From assembly GCA_944321635.1 (NCBI GenBank), contig CALULY010000004.1, forward strand, positions 1-64,000: a DNA stretch of 64,000 nucleotides. The letters run 5' to 3'. The notes beneath the pieces are model-generated. The model ran no database searches. It worked only from the letters and a program-made list of their open reading frames with translations, and was not told where the DNA came from. Origin of the DNA: an uncultured Bacteroidaceae bacterium. GTDB lineage: Bacteria > Bacteroidota > Bacteroidia > Bacteroidales > Bacteroidaceae. The translations under genes were made by a program, and so were the position numbers. Below are positions 1-8,026 of the stretch, piece by piece; positions within the stretch are counted from its first letter, which is position 1; the number at the start of each line of letters is the position of its first letter.

Positions 1-535
1 CCATCACGCCTGGCACGAAGTTGAACGCGCTCTTCATCTGCGGGTTGTGCAGCATCTTGACCTTGATGTCGGCGGCACCTCCCGTGGGGCTCATCCCCGT
101 CTTGCCGGCCAGTGACATCGACACCACCGATGAAAGGTAGCCTGTGCGCGACAACGCAGCATTTGGGTCGGTGGCGTCGGCTATGATTTGCGCGGAGGCA
201 TCGCCCTTGACAAGGCGCGCGGCGAAGTGGTCAGGCAGGAGCACGGCTATGTCCGTCTCCCCCTTGCCGAACATCTCGTCGACCCCGTCGTGCGAGCGTC
301 TGAACGCCACCACGTCAAAGTAGCCGCTCGCGTCAACATCGTCGGCCAGCCGCATGACGGCAGTGTCGATGGTGGGGCTGAAGATGGCCACGCGCACATC
401 CTTGACATCGGTCGAGATGGCGAAGCCGAAGAGGATGATTTGCAGGACGGGGATGCCCAGCAGTATCAGCATCGTGCGCTTGTCGCGCAGGATGTGCAGG
501 AATTCCTTTTTGACGAACTGCAAGAACCTCTTCAT
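1..535 (-). CDS. ABC-2 type drug exporter permease (partial, N-terminal part)
   Basis: The reverse strand from the ATG at 535 is open to the window edge (178 codons). It begins MKRFLQFVKKEFLHILRDKR, followed by a hydrophobic helix (TMLILLGIPVLQIILFGFAI). A long extracytoplasmic segment then runs to the edge. This is the layout of YhhJ/YbhR-type ABC-2 permeases: one N-terminal TM helix, a large periplasmic domain, then a TM bundle. It lies 15 nt downstream of the HlyD-type adaptor on the same strand, so the two probably form the inner-membrane and periplasmic parts of one efflux pump. The C-terminal TM bundle lies outside the window, so the substrate cannot be judged. Confidence 0.85.
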   Translation of the reverse strand, partial: MKRFLQFVKKEFLHILRDKRTMLILLGIPVLQIILFGFAISTDVKDVRVAIFSPTIDTAVMRLADDVDASGYFDVVAFRRSHDGVDEMFGKGETDIAVLLPDHFAARLVKGDASAQIIADATDPNAALSRTGYLSSVVSMSLAGKTGMSPTGGAADIKVKMLHNPQMKSAFNFVPGVM

Positions 536-550
536 ATCGTCAATGTCGCG

Positions 551-1513
551 TCAGAACTTCACTTCGCCAAACATCCCCAACTTGAGATAGCCGTCATTCC
601 TCACCCTGACTTTGACGGCATAGACGAGGTTGGCCCTCTCGTCGTCGGTGAGGATTGTCTTGGGGGTGAACTCCGATTGCTGCGAGATCCACGACACGCG
701 CCCGCCGTACTCCCTGCGCAGCCCGTCGCCAAAGTCGGCGAAGACGCGCACGCTGTCCCCCAGTTGCACGTCAAAGAGTTGCGCCGAGGTGAGATAGGCC
801 CTCAGCTCCAGAACCGTCAGATCCGCGACTTTGAACAGCGGCTTGCCGACGGTCGCCATCTCGCCGCGCTCGGCATACTGTTCCAGTACCGTCCCGTTGA
901 CTGGCGATGTGATGAGCGACTTGGCTATCTGGTCCTCGACCTGCAACACTTGCAGGCGGATGGATGCCGACTGGTTGTCGATGCTCGCGTTGCCGCGTGT
1001 CAGCGATGAGAGCTGGGCGTCGAGCCGGTCTTCGAGTACGTTGACCTGGGCTGCTGCGTCGTCGAGTTGCTTTTGCGTCGCCGCGTCGTCGGCAAGCAAC
1101 CTCTCGACCCTCTGCATCTCGTGCCGCGCCGTGGCGAGTTGCTGGCGCGTGGCCGCTATCTGCTTGCCCACGTCGTTTTTGCTCGCGTCGAGCGATGCCG
1201 CGTTGGCGATGAGCTGGAGTTTCCGGAGATGCAGTTGCACGGTGTCGACAGCCCCGATGACTTCCCCGGCGCGGACGGTCGTGCCTTCCTCGATGTCGAG
1301 TGCCGTGAGGCGGCCGTTGGCCTCGGCCGAGACCGTCACCTCCGTCGCCTCGAATGTGCCTGTCGCGTCAAAGTCTTCGCCGTTCCCGTGGCACGAGACG
1401 AGTGCCGTCATTGCCACGATTGTTGCCAGGATGGTGTGTCGTTTTGCCCCGCCTGCGGTCATTACGCGCATGGGGCGGTGTGGTCGGTTGATGTGGTCGT
1501 GATTTTGTGACAT
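551..1513 (-). CDS. HlyD/EmrA-family periplasmic adaptor lipoprotein
   Basis: Membrane-fusion subunit of an ABC efflux pump, linking the inner-membrane exporter to an outer-membrane channel. A lipobox (TALVSC) follows a short hydrophobic stretch, so it is a predicted lipoprotein. Next come a biotinyl-lipoyl-like half (DIEEGTTVRAGEVIGAVDT), a long alpha-helical hairpin rich in Lys, Gln and Asp, and a second lipoyl/beta-barrel half (SPVNGTVLEQYAERGEMATV). The permease follows directly. The start is uncertain: ATGs at 1540, 1513 and 1471 are possible. I chose 1513 for its AT-rich leader; 1471 would give the most typical signal-peptide length. Only 14 nt separate this start from the hsdM remnant upstream on the same strand. 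Confidence 0.85.
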   Translation of the reverse strand: MSQNHDHINRPHRPMRVMTAGGAKRHTILATIVAMTALVSCHGNGEDFDATGTFEATEVTVSAEANGRLTALDIEEGTTVRAGEVIGAVDTVQLHLRKLQLIANAASLDASKNDVGKQIAATRQQLATARHEMQRVERLLADDAATQKQLDDAAAQVNVLEDRLDAQLSSLTRGNASIDNQSASIRLQVLQVEDQIAKSLITSPVNGTVLEQYAERGEMATVGKPLFKVADLTVLELRAYLTSAQLFDVQLGDSVRVFADFGDGLRREYGGRVSWISQQSEFTPKTILTDDERANLVYAVKVRVRNDGYLKLGMFGEVKF

Positions 1514-1527
1514 GGATGGTTGCAAGA

Positions 1528-1852
1528 TTAAAGTGGGCAATTCCGTTTGTTTTTGGATATGTTGTCATACACCTGCTGAAACACGCGGCTGTTGATGGAG
1601 TTCATGAAGTCGCTGTTGTCGAGGTAGTAACGGCAGAATTCCGTGTTCTCGTTCAGCATTTTGGCGACAATCATCAGCATTCCGTTTGTCAGGGTGGCAA
1701 CGGTTGAGGCGCACCACCATCATGGGCAAGATGATTTTCTTGTATTCGCTTTTGTCAAAAGCATATACGAGCACATCCGTTGCGATGTTCCAGATGAACG
1801 AGAACAATGAGTTGTATTGCGCCTGTTCCATTCCTGTTTCCTTTGTTGTCAA
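1528..1852 (-). pseudogene. Remnant of a type I restriction methylase gene (hsdM 5' end)
   Basis: The first ~50 codons read like the N-terminus of a type I HsdM (YNSLFSFIWNIATDVLVYAF, then KSEYKKIILPMMVV). After VVRLN the frame runs into unrelated residues and stops. Another frame is open to a TAA at 1528-1530 and encodes a plausible protein tail (CRYYLDNSDFMNSINSRVFQ). I could not assign that tail. The simplest reading is an internal deletion joining the start of hsdM to the end of another gene, perhaps of the same RM operon. It is not a functional methylase, since the SAM-binding and NPPY motifs are absent. It sits directly upstream of the hlyD homologue and may supply its leader or promoter. 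Confidence 0.65.
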
Positions 1853-2085
1853 CCAATGATTTCCAGATGCCGGCCGGCAAGACTTCCGGCATTCGCCGAA
1901 AAAATCCTATTCGGTTGCATCCGCATCCTGGTTTAGTGTCCTATTGCACAAAAATAGTGCGAAACCATCTAAACATAGCAAAATTCACGACATTCATTCT
2001 TCTTTATAATTCAACTTTTATCAACCGTTCTGCGGGTTAGCCGGACACACCATTCCAGCCGTGTCTTGGCGGTTTGCATGAAAAG

Positions 2086-2128
2086 AGCCGCGCCCTGACC
2101 GACATTGCCTGTCAGTCGGGGCGCGGCT
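2086..2128 (-). terminator. Rho-independent terminator of the GEVED gene
   Basis: A GC-rich inverted repeat (AGCCGCGCC paired with GGCGCGGCT, with inner complementarity CTGAC/GTCAG) lies ~50 nt past the stop of the GEVED gene. On the reverse strand it is followed by CTTTT. A nearly identical hairpin follows the second GEVED gene at 10136-10177. Confidence 0.75.
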
Positions 2129-2179
2129 GCCTGTCACCCGGCATCCGGTGATGCCATCACCAGGTGCTCGAGCTTGCTC

Positions 2180-4477
2180 TTACTTCACGAATTTGATTTC
2201 ATTGCCGTCAACGACTGCGACATATACCCCGTCGGGCAGTCCGGCCATGGACACTGATGCCACGTGGTCGAGAGCCATGACGCGCGTGCCTGCCATGTCG
2301 TAGACTGCCACGCTTGCAGCCTCGCCGAGGTGCAGCGTCTCGGTGTCGTTGTCATAGTAGGCTGCGCCGCGCTCTGCCGAGCTGATGCCCGTCATGTCAG
2401 TGACCTCTATCTTGAGATGTGTGTCGCCGTCAACAGTGCCGCGGTAGGTGTAGGTGGCATTGTCGGCATCATGCTCCAGCTCCTGTGCCTCGTCGTTGAC
2501 GGTGAGGCTGACCTTGATGGCCTTTTCGGGCTCGCGGTTGGTTACGGTCATCTCATAGCTCGTGCCCTCGATGAGCTTGTCCCCTGACTCCACGTCGTCA
2601 TCGGACGTGATGACAGCCACCGACACGAGGTCTGCGCCGTCGCCTGTGACTTCCCATGTCAGTGCGTAGGTCGGTATCACGTCAGCTTTGACATTGATTT
2701 CCGTCGCCACGTTGAGCGTGCCGGCGTAGGTGTAGGTGCTGTTGCTCTTGTCGTAGTCGAGCTCGACATCCTCGCCGTTGACATCCATGGTCACGTCCAC
2801 CAGCTTGTCAGTGTCGGTGTTGGTGATGGTCACGGTGTATTCCGTCCCCATGTGGAGGGTTTTTCCTGATGTGATTTCGCCGTCGGCGGTCTCAACCTTC
2901 ACCGACACGATGTCGGATGCTGTGCCTGTCGTCTTGAATACCAGGGGCAGTGACACCTCGTTGACAGTGATTGCGAAGTCGTAGGCCACGCCGTTGCGCA
3001 ACTCGCCGTTGAAGTCATGGAAGACCTTCGTCGCCCAGTCGTCGGAGTAGGGGTTGGGTGCCATGTAGACGACCCTCATGCGGTAGGTCCCCGGCTGCAC
3101 GCCTGCGGGCACCTCGAAAGACCTCGCCCAACCGTCCGTCAGGCTGCCGTCGGGGTCGCCGAAGTCGTTGTCCTCTGCGGCGTTGCCCACTCCGTCGTAG
3201 ACCTCGCCCTCGTCGTCGAAGTCAAAGTCGTTGTTCCAGTCGATGAACGCCGCCTGGCGCGTCCACACGAGTTCCGGCTCGCAGGTCTCGGTGCTGTTGT
3301 CGTGTTGGTACTGGATGTCCTGGTTGTAGGTCTTGAACGTCATCGTGAATTCTCCAATGCCCTGGTCGATCGTGATGGGCTGTTCCGTCTTGTCGACGAC
3401 AGCTCCCTCCTCTTGCAACTCGTGGAGTTTCACGTAGGGGGTGAACGGCAGCTCCTCTTCGCTCGTGCAAGTGAAAATCGTCTTCGTGTCTTCGCCCTCG
3501 ACGCTCACCGACACTTCGCCGAGGTAGCGGTTCTGTTGGTCGAGCCCCACCTCATAGTAGCGCGTCATGATGGGATATCCCTTCTCTACGAACTCTGCCA
3601 CGAGCGTGATGTCTTCTGCCACTGTGTATGAGTAGGTGGGTTGGTAGCCCAATACCTCCTCGCTCGTCTTGTTAGTCCAGCGGTGGAACATATAGCCCTC
3701 GGCGGCCGTGGCTGTCACGACGACCGACGCTCCGACATTGGCAGTGATGCTTGTCTCGTCGTGGCCCTCGATGGCGACTGTGCCACGTGCCTCGTCGCTT
3801 GACTCCACGGTGACGGTCCTTGTCTCGACTGGTGCTTCGCTTGACTCAACCAGGGTGAATGTATAGCGGCTGCCGGCGTCGTTGACACCGTTGTTAGTAT
3901 AGTCGTTGATCACCCACAGCATATTGGCCGCGTTGCCATTGCCGGTGCCGCGGTCGTTCATCATGTCATTGGTGCCGGTGTGCACTATGCCGTAGTAGCC
4001 TTGTACATCAGTAGTCAAGAGGCTAAACTCACCCTCAGTCGTGGTGCCGTATTGCAGGAAGAAGTATTCTCCGGTGATTTTATTAGCCTGAGCATCTGTC
4101 CAAGTGTCGCAGGTTTGGCCTTCCACGTTGTCTATGTTTCTGCCGTCGTAGGTGTACATCTTGAATGTGCCAGCAGTGCTACCCTGCATGAAGTAGAAGA
4201 GCTGTGTATTCTTTTGATCATCGCCAGTCTTGGCTTCCATGGTTGCCTGGATAGCGTTCTGATCGTGGTGTGTACCCAGTGTCCAGTAGAACGGGCCACC
4301 TTTTTCAGTGTCGCTGCGGTTATCCGAGACGGTGTAGTAGTATTTGTTGTTCGCATCGCTGAATTTGAAGATATCATCGGTGATTGTTCCGACGGGGTTT
4401 TGTGCCGACGACAATCCCGGGATGCTTGCGAACAGAGCACCCAGCAGCATGATTTTGCCTGAAGTAAATCTTTTCAT
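2180..4477 (-). CDS. Secreted GEVED-domain surface protein with Por-type C-terminal tail
   Basis: 765 aa, starting with a Sec signal peptide (ends about ..SIPGLSSAQ). In order: (1) an N-terminal domain of ~190 aa that closely matches the C-terminal domain of the neighbouring sulfatase (shared YYTVSDNRS / GPFYWTLG / LFYF / YYGI blocks); (2) an InlB-like B-repeat around residues 220-300 (AAEGYMFHRWTN); (3) a GEVED domain around residues 300-510 (AFIDWNNDFDFDDEGEVYDG); (4) two Ig-like repeats, each opening with a T-W-x-V-T-G-D-G-A-type strand; (5) a C-terminal sorting-like tail (LPDGVYVAVVDG ... KFVK). GEVED proteins are usually extracellular adhesins or glycan-binding proteins; the ligand here is unknown. 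It is 94 nt downstream of the sulfatase reading frame and may be co-transcribed with it. Confidence 0.85.
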   Translation of the reverse strand: MKRFTSGKIMLLGALFASIPGLSSAQNPVGTITDDIFKFSDANNKYYYTVSDNRSDTEKGGPFYWTLGTHHDQNAIQATMEAKTGDDQKNTQLFYFMQGSTAGTFKMYTYDGRNIDNVEGQTCDTWTDAQANKITGEYFFLQYGTTTEGEFSLLTTDVQGYYGIVHTGTNDMMNDRGTGNGNAANMLWVINDYTNNGVNDAGSRYTFTLVESSEAPVETRTVTVESSDEARGTVAIEGHDETSITANVGASVVVTATAAEGYMFHRWTNKTSEEVLGYQPTYSYTVAEDITLVAEFVEKGYPIMTRYYEVGLDQQNRYLGEVSVSVEGEDTKTIFTCTSEEELPFTPYVKLHELQEEGAVVDKTEQPITIDQGIGEFTMTFKTYNQDIQYQHDNSTETCEPELVWTRQAAFIDWNNDFDFDDEGEVYDGVGNAAEDNDFGDPDGSLTDGWARSFEVPAGVQPGTYRMRVVYMAPNPYSDDWATKVFHDFNGELRNGVAYDFAITVNEVSLPLVFKTTGTASDIVSVKVETADGEITSGKTLHMGTEYTVTITNTDTDKLVDVTMDVNGEDVELDYDKSNSTYTYAGTLNVATEINVKADVIPTYALTWEVTGDGADLVSVAVITSDDDVESGDKLIEGTSYEMTVTNREPEKAIKVSLTVNDEAQELEHDADNATYTYRGTVDGDTHLKIEVTDMTGISSAERGAAYYDNDTETLHLGEAASVAVYDMAGTRVMALDHVASVSMAGLPDGVYVAVVDGNEIKFVK

Positions 4478-4571
4478 TTGGATATTTGTTTTTGGTTGTC
4501 TCGATTGTCAAGGCCACCCTCCTGCCGTGACGGTTTGTGCCGCTGCGGTGAGAGGGGTGGCCGGATAGGAT

Positions 4572-5156
4572 TTATTGCAAATACATCTTGTAGGTCTCTC
4601 CGTCTTTCGTGACGAGGTATATGCCCGGTGCCGCATCCATCACGTCGGGCACTTGCCGGCCGTCGATGCTGTGGACTGTGATGCCGTCGGTGCGCGCCAG
4701 TTCCTCCTTTGTGTAGGAATAAATCGACCTGCCGCCGCCCGTCTCCTCGATGTCTGATGGAGGTGTCGGGGGTGCGGTGTAGGTCTCGACGAGCGTGAAT
4801 TTGTAGCGGCTGCCGCTGTCCGACACCGAGTTGCCCGAGTAGGTGTTGACCACCCACGCCATGTTGGCGGCACTGCCGTTGGCCGTGCCTCGGTTGTTCA
4901 TCAGCGTGCCGTCCTTGTAGGCGATGCCGTAGTAGCCGTTGCCGTCGGTCTTGATGGCTTTGAATTCGCCCGACTCATCGGTGTCGTACTGCATGTACCT
5001 GTAGCTGCCGTCAGGTGTCAGATCGCCGTTGTTCCATGAGTCCGTGGTGGTGCCTGTGACATAATCGACGTTTTGCCCGTCATAGGTGTTGATGTGGAAG
5101 CTCTTGCTGTCGCTCCCCTTGGTGAAGTAGAAGAGCTGCGCCGCCTTTTCCTCGCT
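4572..5156 (-). pseudogene. C-terminal lectin-like/sorting part of the sulfatase, separated by an in-frame TAG
   Basis: This stretch continues the sulfatase reading frame without any shift: the TAG at 5157-5159 and the final TAA at 4572-4574 are 195 codons apart. It encodes the rest of the domain that begins in the sulfatase C-terminus (AAQLFYFTKG, then NGYYGIAYKDGTLMNNRG) and aligns with the N-terminal domain of the GEVED protein. It ends in a Por-like tail (DAAPGIYLVTKDGETYKMYL). No good independent start is seen; the first internal Met (4994) would begin inside the domain. It is probably not translated unless the TAG is read through, suppressed or a sequencing error. Confidence 0.7.
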
Positions 5157-6905
5157 CTATGTCATGTCCTCATTGGAGGCCTGGATGGCTTTGTAGCCGT
5201 TGTGCTCGCCCAGCGTCCAAAAGAAAGGCCCCTGCATGTCACTGCCCCTGTTGTCCTGGATGGAGTAGTAGTAGGTGTTGGCCTCGTCGCTCAATTTGAA
5301 CACCGCGTTGGTGATTGTCACGGGGTCGCCCACCTCGACGTTCTCGACGTAGACGGCATCCTCAGGCCATGGGACGTATTCGCCGTTTTGCATGGGGCGT
5401 TGCGCGTCGTACGCGATGAGCGAGTCGGTGAGTTCCTCGGAGAGTTCGAGCACGGTCTGGGCGTATTCCTCCAGCTGTGCCAGGTTGTTTTGCTCGCCCA
5501 CGTCATCCTTGATGTTGTACAGGCGGCGTTCCTGGTTCTCCCAGAAGTAAATCAGGTGGAAGTCGCCTTTGAGGATGGCCGAGTAGGCCCCGTAGCCCTC
5601 TTTCTTGTCCTGGCTTTCGCCCCAGCGGTTGGGGTAGTGCCAGATGGTCGTGCGGTCGCGTTGCAGGTCGGCGTCCTTGATGATGTCCACGAAGCTGTGG
5701 CCGTCAACCGTCTGCACCGTCTCATAGTCAGTGACACCTGCCATCTCGAGTATCGTCGGGAAGAAGTCCTCAATCATCACCGGGTTGTGGTTCTCCGTCC
5801 CGGCTATGGTCACTCCGGGCCAGTAGACCATCATCGGCTCGTGCACGCCGCCCATGTAGGACGACCCCTTGCCGGCGCGCGCGGGATAGTTCTGGTCGCG
5901 GTTGAGGTCGCCTTGCCTCGGGCCTACGGCTTGGCCGCCGTTGTCCGACATGAAGATGATGATGGTGTTGTCGGCTATCCCCTCGTCGTCAAGGAAGTCC
6001 ATGATGTCGCCCAGGCTCTTGTCCATGCCTTCCACCAGGGCGGCGTGGTTGATCTCCGACTGGTTGAGCGTCGTGCCCAGCATCTCGTCTTGCACGTTGG
6101 CGTAGTTGCCGGTGAAGCGGCTGTCGGCGTCATAGGGGGAATGGATGGCGTAGTGCGCCATGTAGAGGTAGAACGGTTGCCCCTCGTCGATGGGTTTGCG
6201 CAGCGCTTCCAAGGCTTCCAACGTGAGAGCCTCGGTCAGGAACGTGCCCGTGTTGTAGTATTTCTCCAGCCCCGAGACATGGAAGTTCCCCGTGCCGTAC
6301 TCGTTCTCGCAAAGGTAGCTGCCCGGCGCCCCGTTGGCCCCGCCGGCTATGTTGACGTCGAAACCGAACAGCAGCGGGTCTGCGCCCGGGGTGTCCAAAG
6401 CCCCGAAGTGTGCCTTGCCGCAATGTATGGTGTAATAGCCTCCCTCGTTCAGCAGTTGTGGCAGAGGGGTGATCGCCGTGGCGTTGTTGACGACTGTCCC
6501 CTCAGGCTGGATGCCGTTGTAGTTCCATTCGGGCAGGTCGAGGCTGCCGCCGCCTGCGTCGTTGTTGGCGTCGCGTTCGAGCGTCCAGTTCGTGACCCTG
6601 TGCCGCGCGGCGTTCATGCCTGACATGAGGCTGCATCGCGAGGGCGAGGAGATGGCGCAGGCGTAGGCTTGCATGAACTTCACCCCTTTTTCGGCCAATC
6701 GCTCCATGTTGGGCGTGCGGTAACGGTTGTTGAGCGGTGTCCTCTCCGAATGGAAAGGCACTGAGGTCTCCTGCCATCCCATGTCGTCCACGAGGAACAG
6801 GATGATGTTGGGCCGCTCGTCCGCTGCTGCGTATGCCGGTGATGCGGCTACCATCCCGGCCAAGGCGGTGCTTAACGGGAGAAAGTTCTTCTTGATGTTG
6901 ATCAT
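5157..6905 (-). CDS. Secreted S-type sulfatase, C-terminus cut by an in-frame TAG
   Basis: Hydrolyses sulfate esters, probably on host mucin or glycosaminoglycan sugars, in the periplasm or at the surface. A signal peptide (ends ..SPAYA) precedes RPNIILFLVDDMGWQ, whose Asp pair binds the metal. The sulfatase signature is S86-S-P-S-R90: the residue converted to formylglycine is Ser, so activation would need an anSME enzyme (not in this window). Downstream are HCGKAHFG, the PFYLYMAHYAIHSPYD stretch and IIIFMSDNGGQ, all typical of the alkaline-phosphatase-like fold. The catalytic domain is complete by ~residue 500. The TAG falls ~45 residues into an added lectin-like domain, so the enzyme could stay active but without its surface-sorting tail. 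Confidence 0.88.
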   Translation of the reverse strand: MINIKKNFLPLSTALAGMVAASPAYAAADERPNIILFLVDDMGWQETSVPFHSERTPLNNRYRTPNMERLAEKGVKFMQAYACAISSPSRCSLMSGMNAARHRVTNWTLERDANNDAGGGSLDLPEWNYNGIQPEGTVVNNATAITPLPQLLNEGGYYTIHCGKAHFGALDTPGADPLLFGFDVNIAGGANGAPGSYLCENEYGTGNFHVSGLEKYYNTGTFLTEALTLEALEALRKPIDEGQPFYLYMAHYAIHSPYDADSRFTGNYANVQDEMLGTTLNQSEINHAALVEGMDKSLGDIMDFLDDEGIADNTIIIFMSDNGGQAVGPRQGDLNRDQNYPARAGKGSSYMGGVHEPMMVYWPGVTIAGTENHNPVMIEDFFPTILEMAGVTDYETVQTVDGHSFVDIIKDADLQRDRTTIWHYPNRWGESQDKKEGYGAYSAILKGDFHLIYFWENQERRLYNIKDDVGEQNNLAQLEEYAQTVLELSEELTDSLIAYDAQRPMQNGEYVPWPEDAVYVENVEVGDPVTITNAVFKLSDEANTYYYSIQDNRGSDMQGPFFWTLGEHNGYKAIQASNEDMT

Positions 6906-7025
6906 AAGTGTTTTTTGTGTTATTTGGTGTTGTTGGTGTCCGGTCTCTTATTAATGCGGGCGGTTTCCCAAGGGTTGATGTTGTAGCAGGTGGGGAAATC
7001 ACGCACCGTCAAGGTGAAATCATGT

Positions 7026-7033
7026 CAAAATTA
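7026..7033 (-). promoter_or_regulatory. Possible -7 element for the sulfatase gene
   Basis: On the reverse strand this reads TAATTTTG, a full match to the Bacteroidetes -7 consensus TAnnTTTG, 120 nt before the sulfatase start. No -33 TTTG is seen at the usual distance, so support is moderate. Confidence 0.35.
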
Positions 7034-7215
7034 TTGTATTTGCAAAAAGAAAAAAATAAGTATCTATGCTTTTGCCCGTGTTTAAGGTTATTTAACTACC
7101 GACCTCGCCTCAATGCATCTGTCCGCCAGTTCGCAGTCGTGCAGAGGGTTATGGCGTGCTTTTGACGGGTGTCTTGACAAAATCAGGGTCGGGAAACATA
7201 GGAATCCAATCGTTT

Positions 7216-7285
7216 GCGTAAAAAATACGCCAAATGTTTTGTTGCGTATGAAGTACGCATTATATTTGCCGCGTAATTCTTACGC
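7216..7285 (+). promoter_or_regulatory. Three tandem palindromic operators GCGTA-N5-TACGC
   Basis: Perfect copies of GCGTA-N5-TACGC start at 7216, 7244 and 7271. The 28 and 27 nt steps are a little over 2.5 helical turns. The first lies just upstream of the -33 box, the second between -33 and -7, and the third over the expected transcription start. This is the geometry of repression, most likely autoregulation by the Nudix-HTH protein encoded 10 nt downstream. Confidence 0.8.
7238..7268 (+). promoter_or_regulatory. Bacteroidetes-type promoter of the Nudix-HTH gene
   Basis: TTTG at 7238-7241, a 19 nt spacer, then TATATTTG at 7261-7268: a full match to the TTTG/TAnnTTTG consensus with ideal spacing. 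It is interleaved with the three GCGTA-N5-TACGC operators. Confidence 0.8.
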
Positions 7286-7295
7286 AATTATCGAT

Positions 7296-8006
7296 ATGGA
7301 CGAACTCAAATATTGCTACAAATACCCCCATCCCGCCATCACTGCCGACGCTGTGGTGTTCGGCTTTGACGGCAGGGATTTGCACATCCTCCTGGTGGAG
7401 CGTGGCCTTGAGCCTTACAAAGGCAGCTGGGCGTTGCCGGGCGGCTTCATGCGCATCGATGAGACGGTGGAGCAGTGCGCAGCCCGCGAGTTGAGGGAGG
7501 AGACTGGTGTGACGGATGTCTATCTGGAGCAGTTCCACACGTTCAGCGGCGTGGCGCGTGACCCGAGGGAGCGTGTGGTGACAGTGGCGTTTTTTGCGCT
7601 GGTCAGGGAGTCGGACTACCGTCTCATCGCCGGCGACGATGCCGCCCGTGCGAGTTGGTTCGGGCCTGACGAGTTGCCCCCACTTGCCTTCGACCACCAC
7701 GACATCATCGACAAGGCGCGGCGGCACATCAGGGAAGTGCTGCGCACCCGCCCGATAGCGTTCAAGCTGTTGGACGAAAAGTTCTCGATGGACGAGTTGC
7801 AACGCCTCTATGAGGCGATCAACGGCACGACCTACGACCGCCGCAACTTCCGCAAAAAGATGGTCTCGACAGGGCTTGTGCGTTCCCGTGGAGCGAGCTG
7901 CAGGCTCGGGGTGAACCGGGCGGTCAATTTTTTCTCATTTGATGAGGACGCTTATGACGAACGACGGGCTGCCGACCCCAAGGGGCGCAACCCATTTGAT
8001 TTATAA
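7296..8006 (+). CDS. Nudix-domain transcriptional regulator (NrtR/AraR-like, Nudix plus winged helix)
   Basis: 236 aa from the ATG at 7296. An N-terminal Nudix domain carries a complete Nudix box at residues 50-72 (G-x5-E-x7-REL-x-EE-x-GV). A C-terminal winged-helix region follows (FSMDELQRLYEAINGTTYDR, then RRNFRKKM). This is the NrtR-family layout, in which the Nudix fold senses a nucleotide-linked or sugar ligand and the winged helix binds DNA. In Bacteroidetes, family members control NAD or sugar metabolism; the ligand here is unknown. Every Nudix-box residue is kept, so residual hydrolase activity is possible. The longer frame upstream (from 7113) runs through the promoter and operators, so that start is rejected. 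The VWA gene follows after 20 nt, suggesting a shared transcript. Confidence 0.85.
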   Translation: MDELKYCYKYPHPAITADAVVFGFDGRDLHILLVERGLEPYKGSWALPGGFMRIDETVEQCAARELREETGVTDVYLEQFHTFSGVARDPRERVVTVAFFALVRESDYRLIAGDDAARASWFGPDELPPLAFDHHDIIDKARRHIREVLRTRPIAFKLLDEKFSMDELQRLYEAINGTTYDRRNFRKKMVSTGLVRSRGASCRLGVNRAVNFFSFDEDAYDERRAADPKGRNPFDL

Positions 8007-8026
8007 CAACTAAAAATTTTAATGAA

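Noticed and set aside
5157-5159. TAG recoding (suppressor tRNA or phage-type code 15) as explanation of the split sulfatase
   Set aside because: TAG ends ordinary genes here, for example recX (14482-14484) and the RM gene (24331-24333); recoding has no other support.
5073-6623. 516-codon + strand open frame
   Set aside because: It lies antisense to the sulfatase, is rich in Val/Arg/His from reversed GC-rich codons, and shows no family motif.
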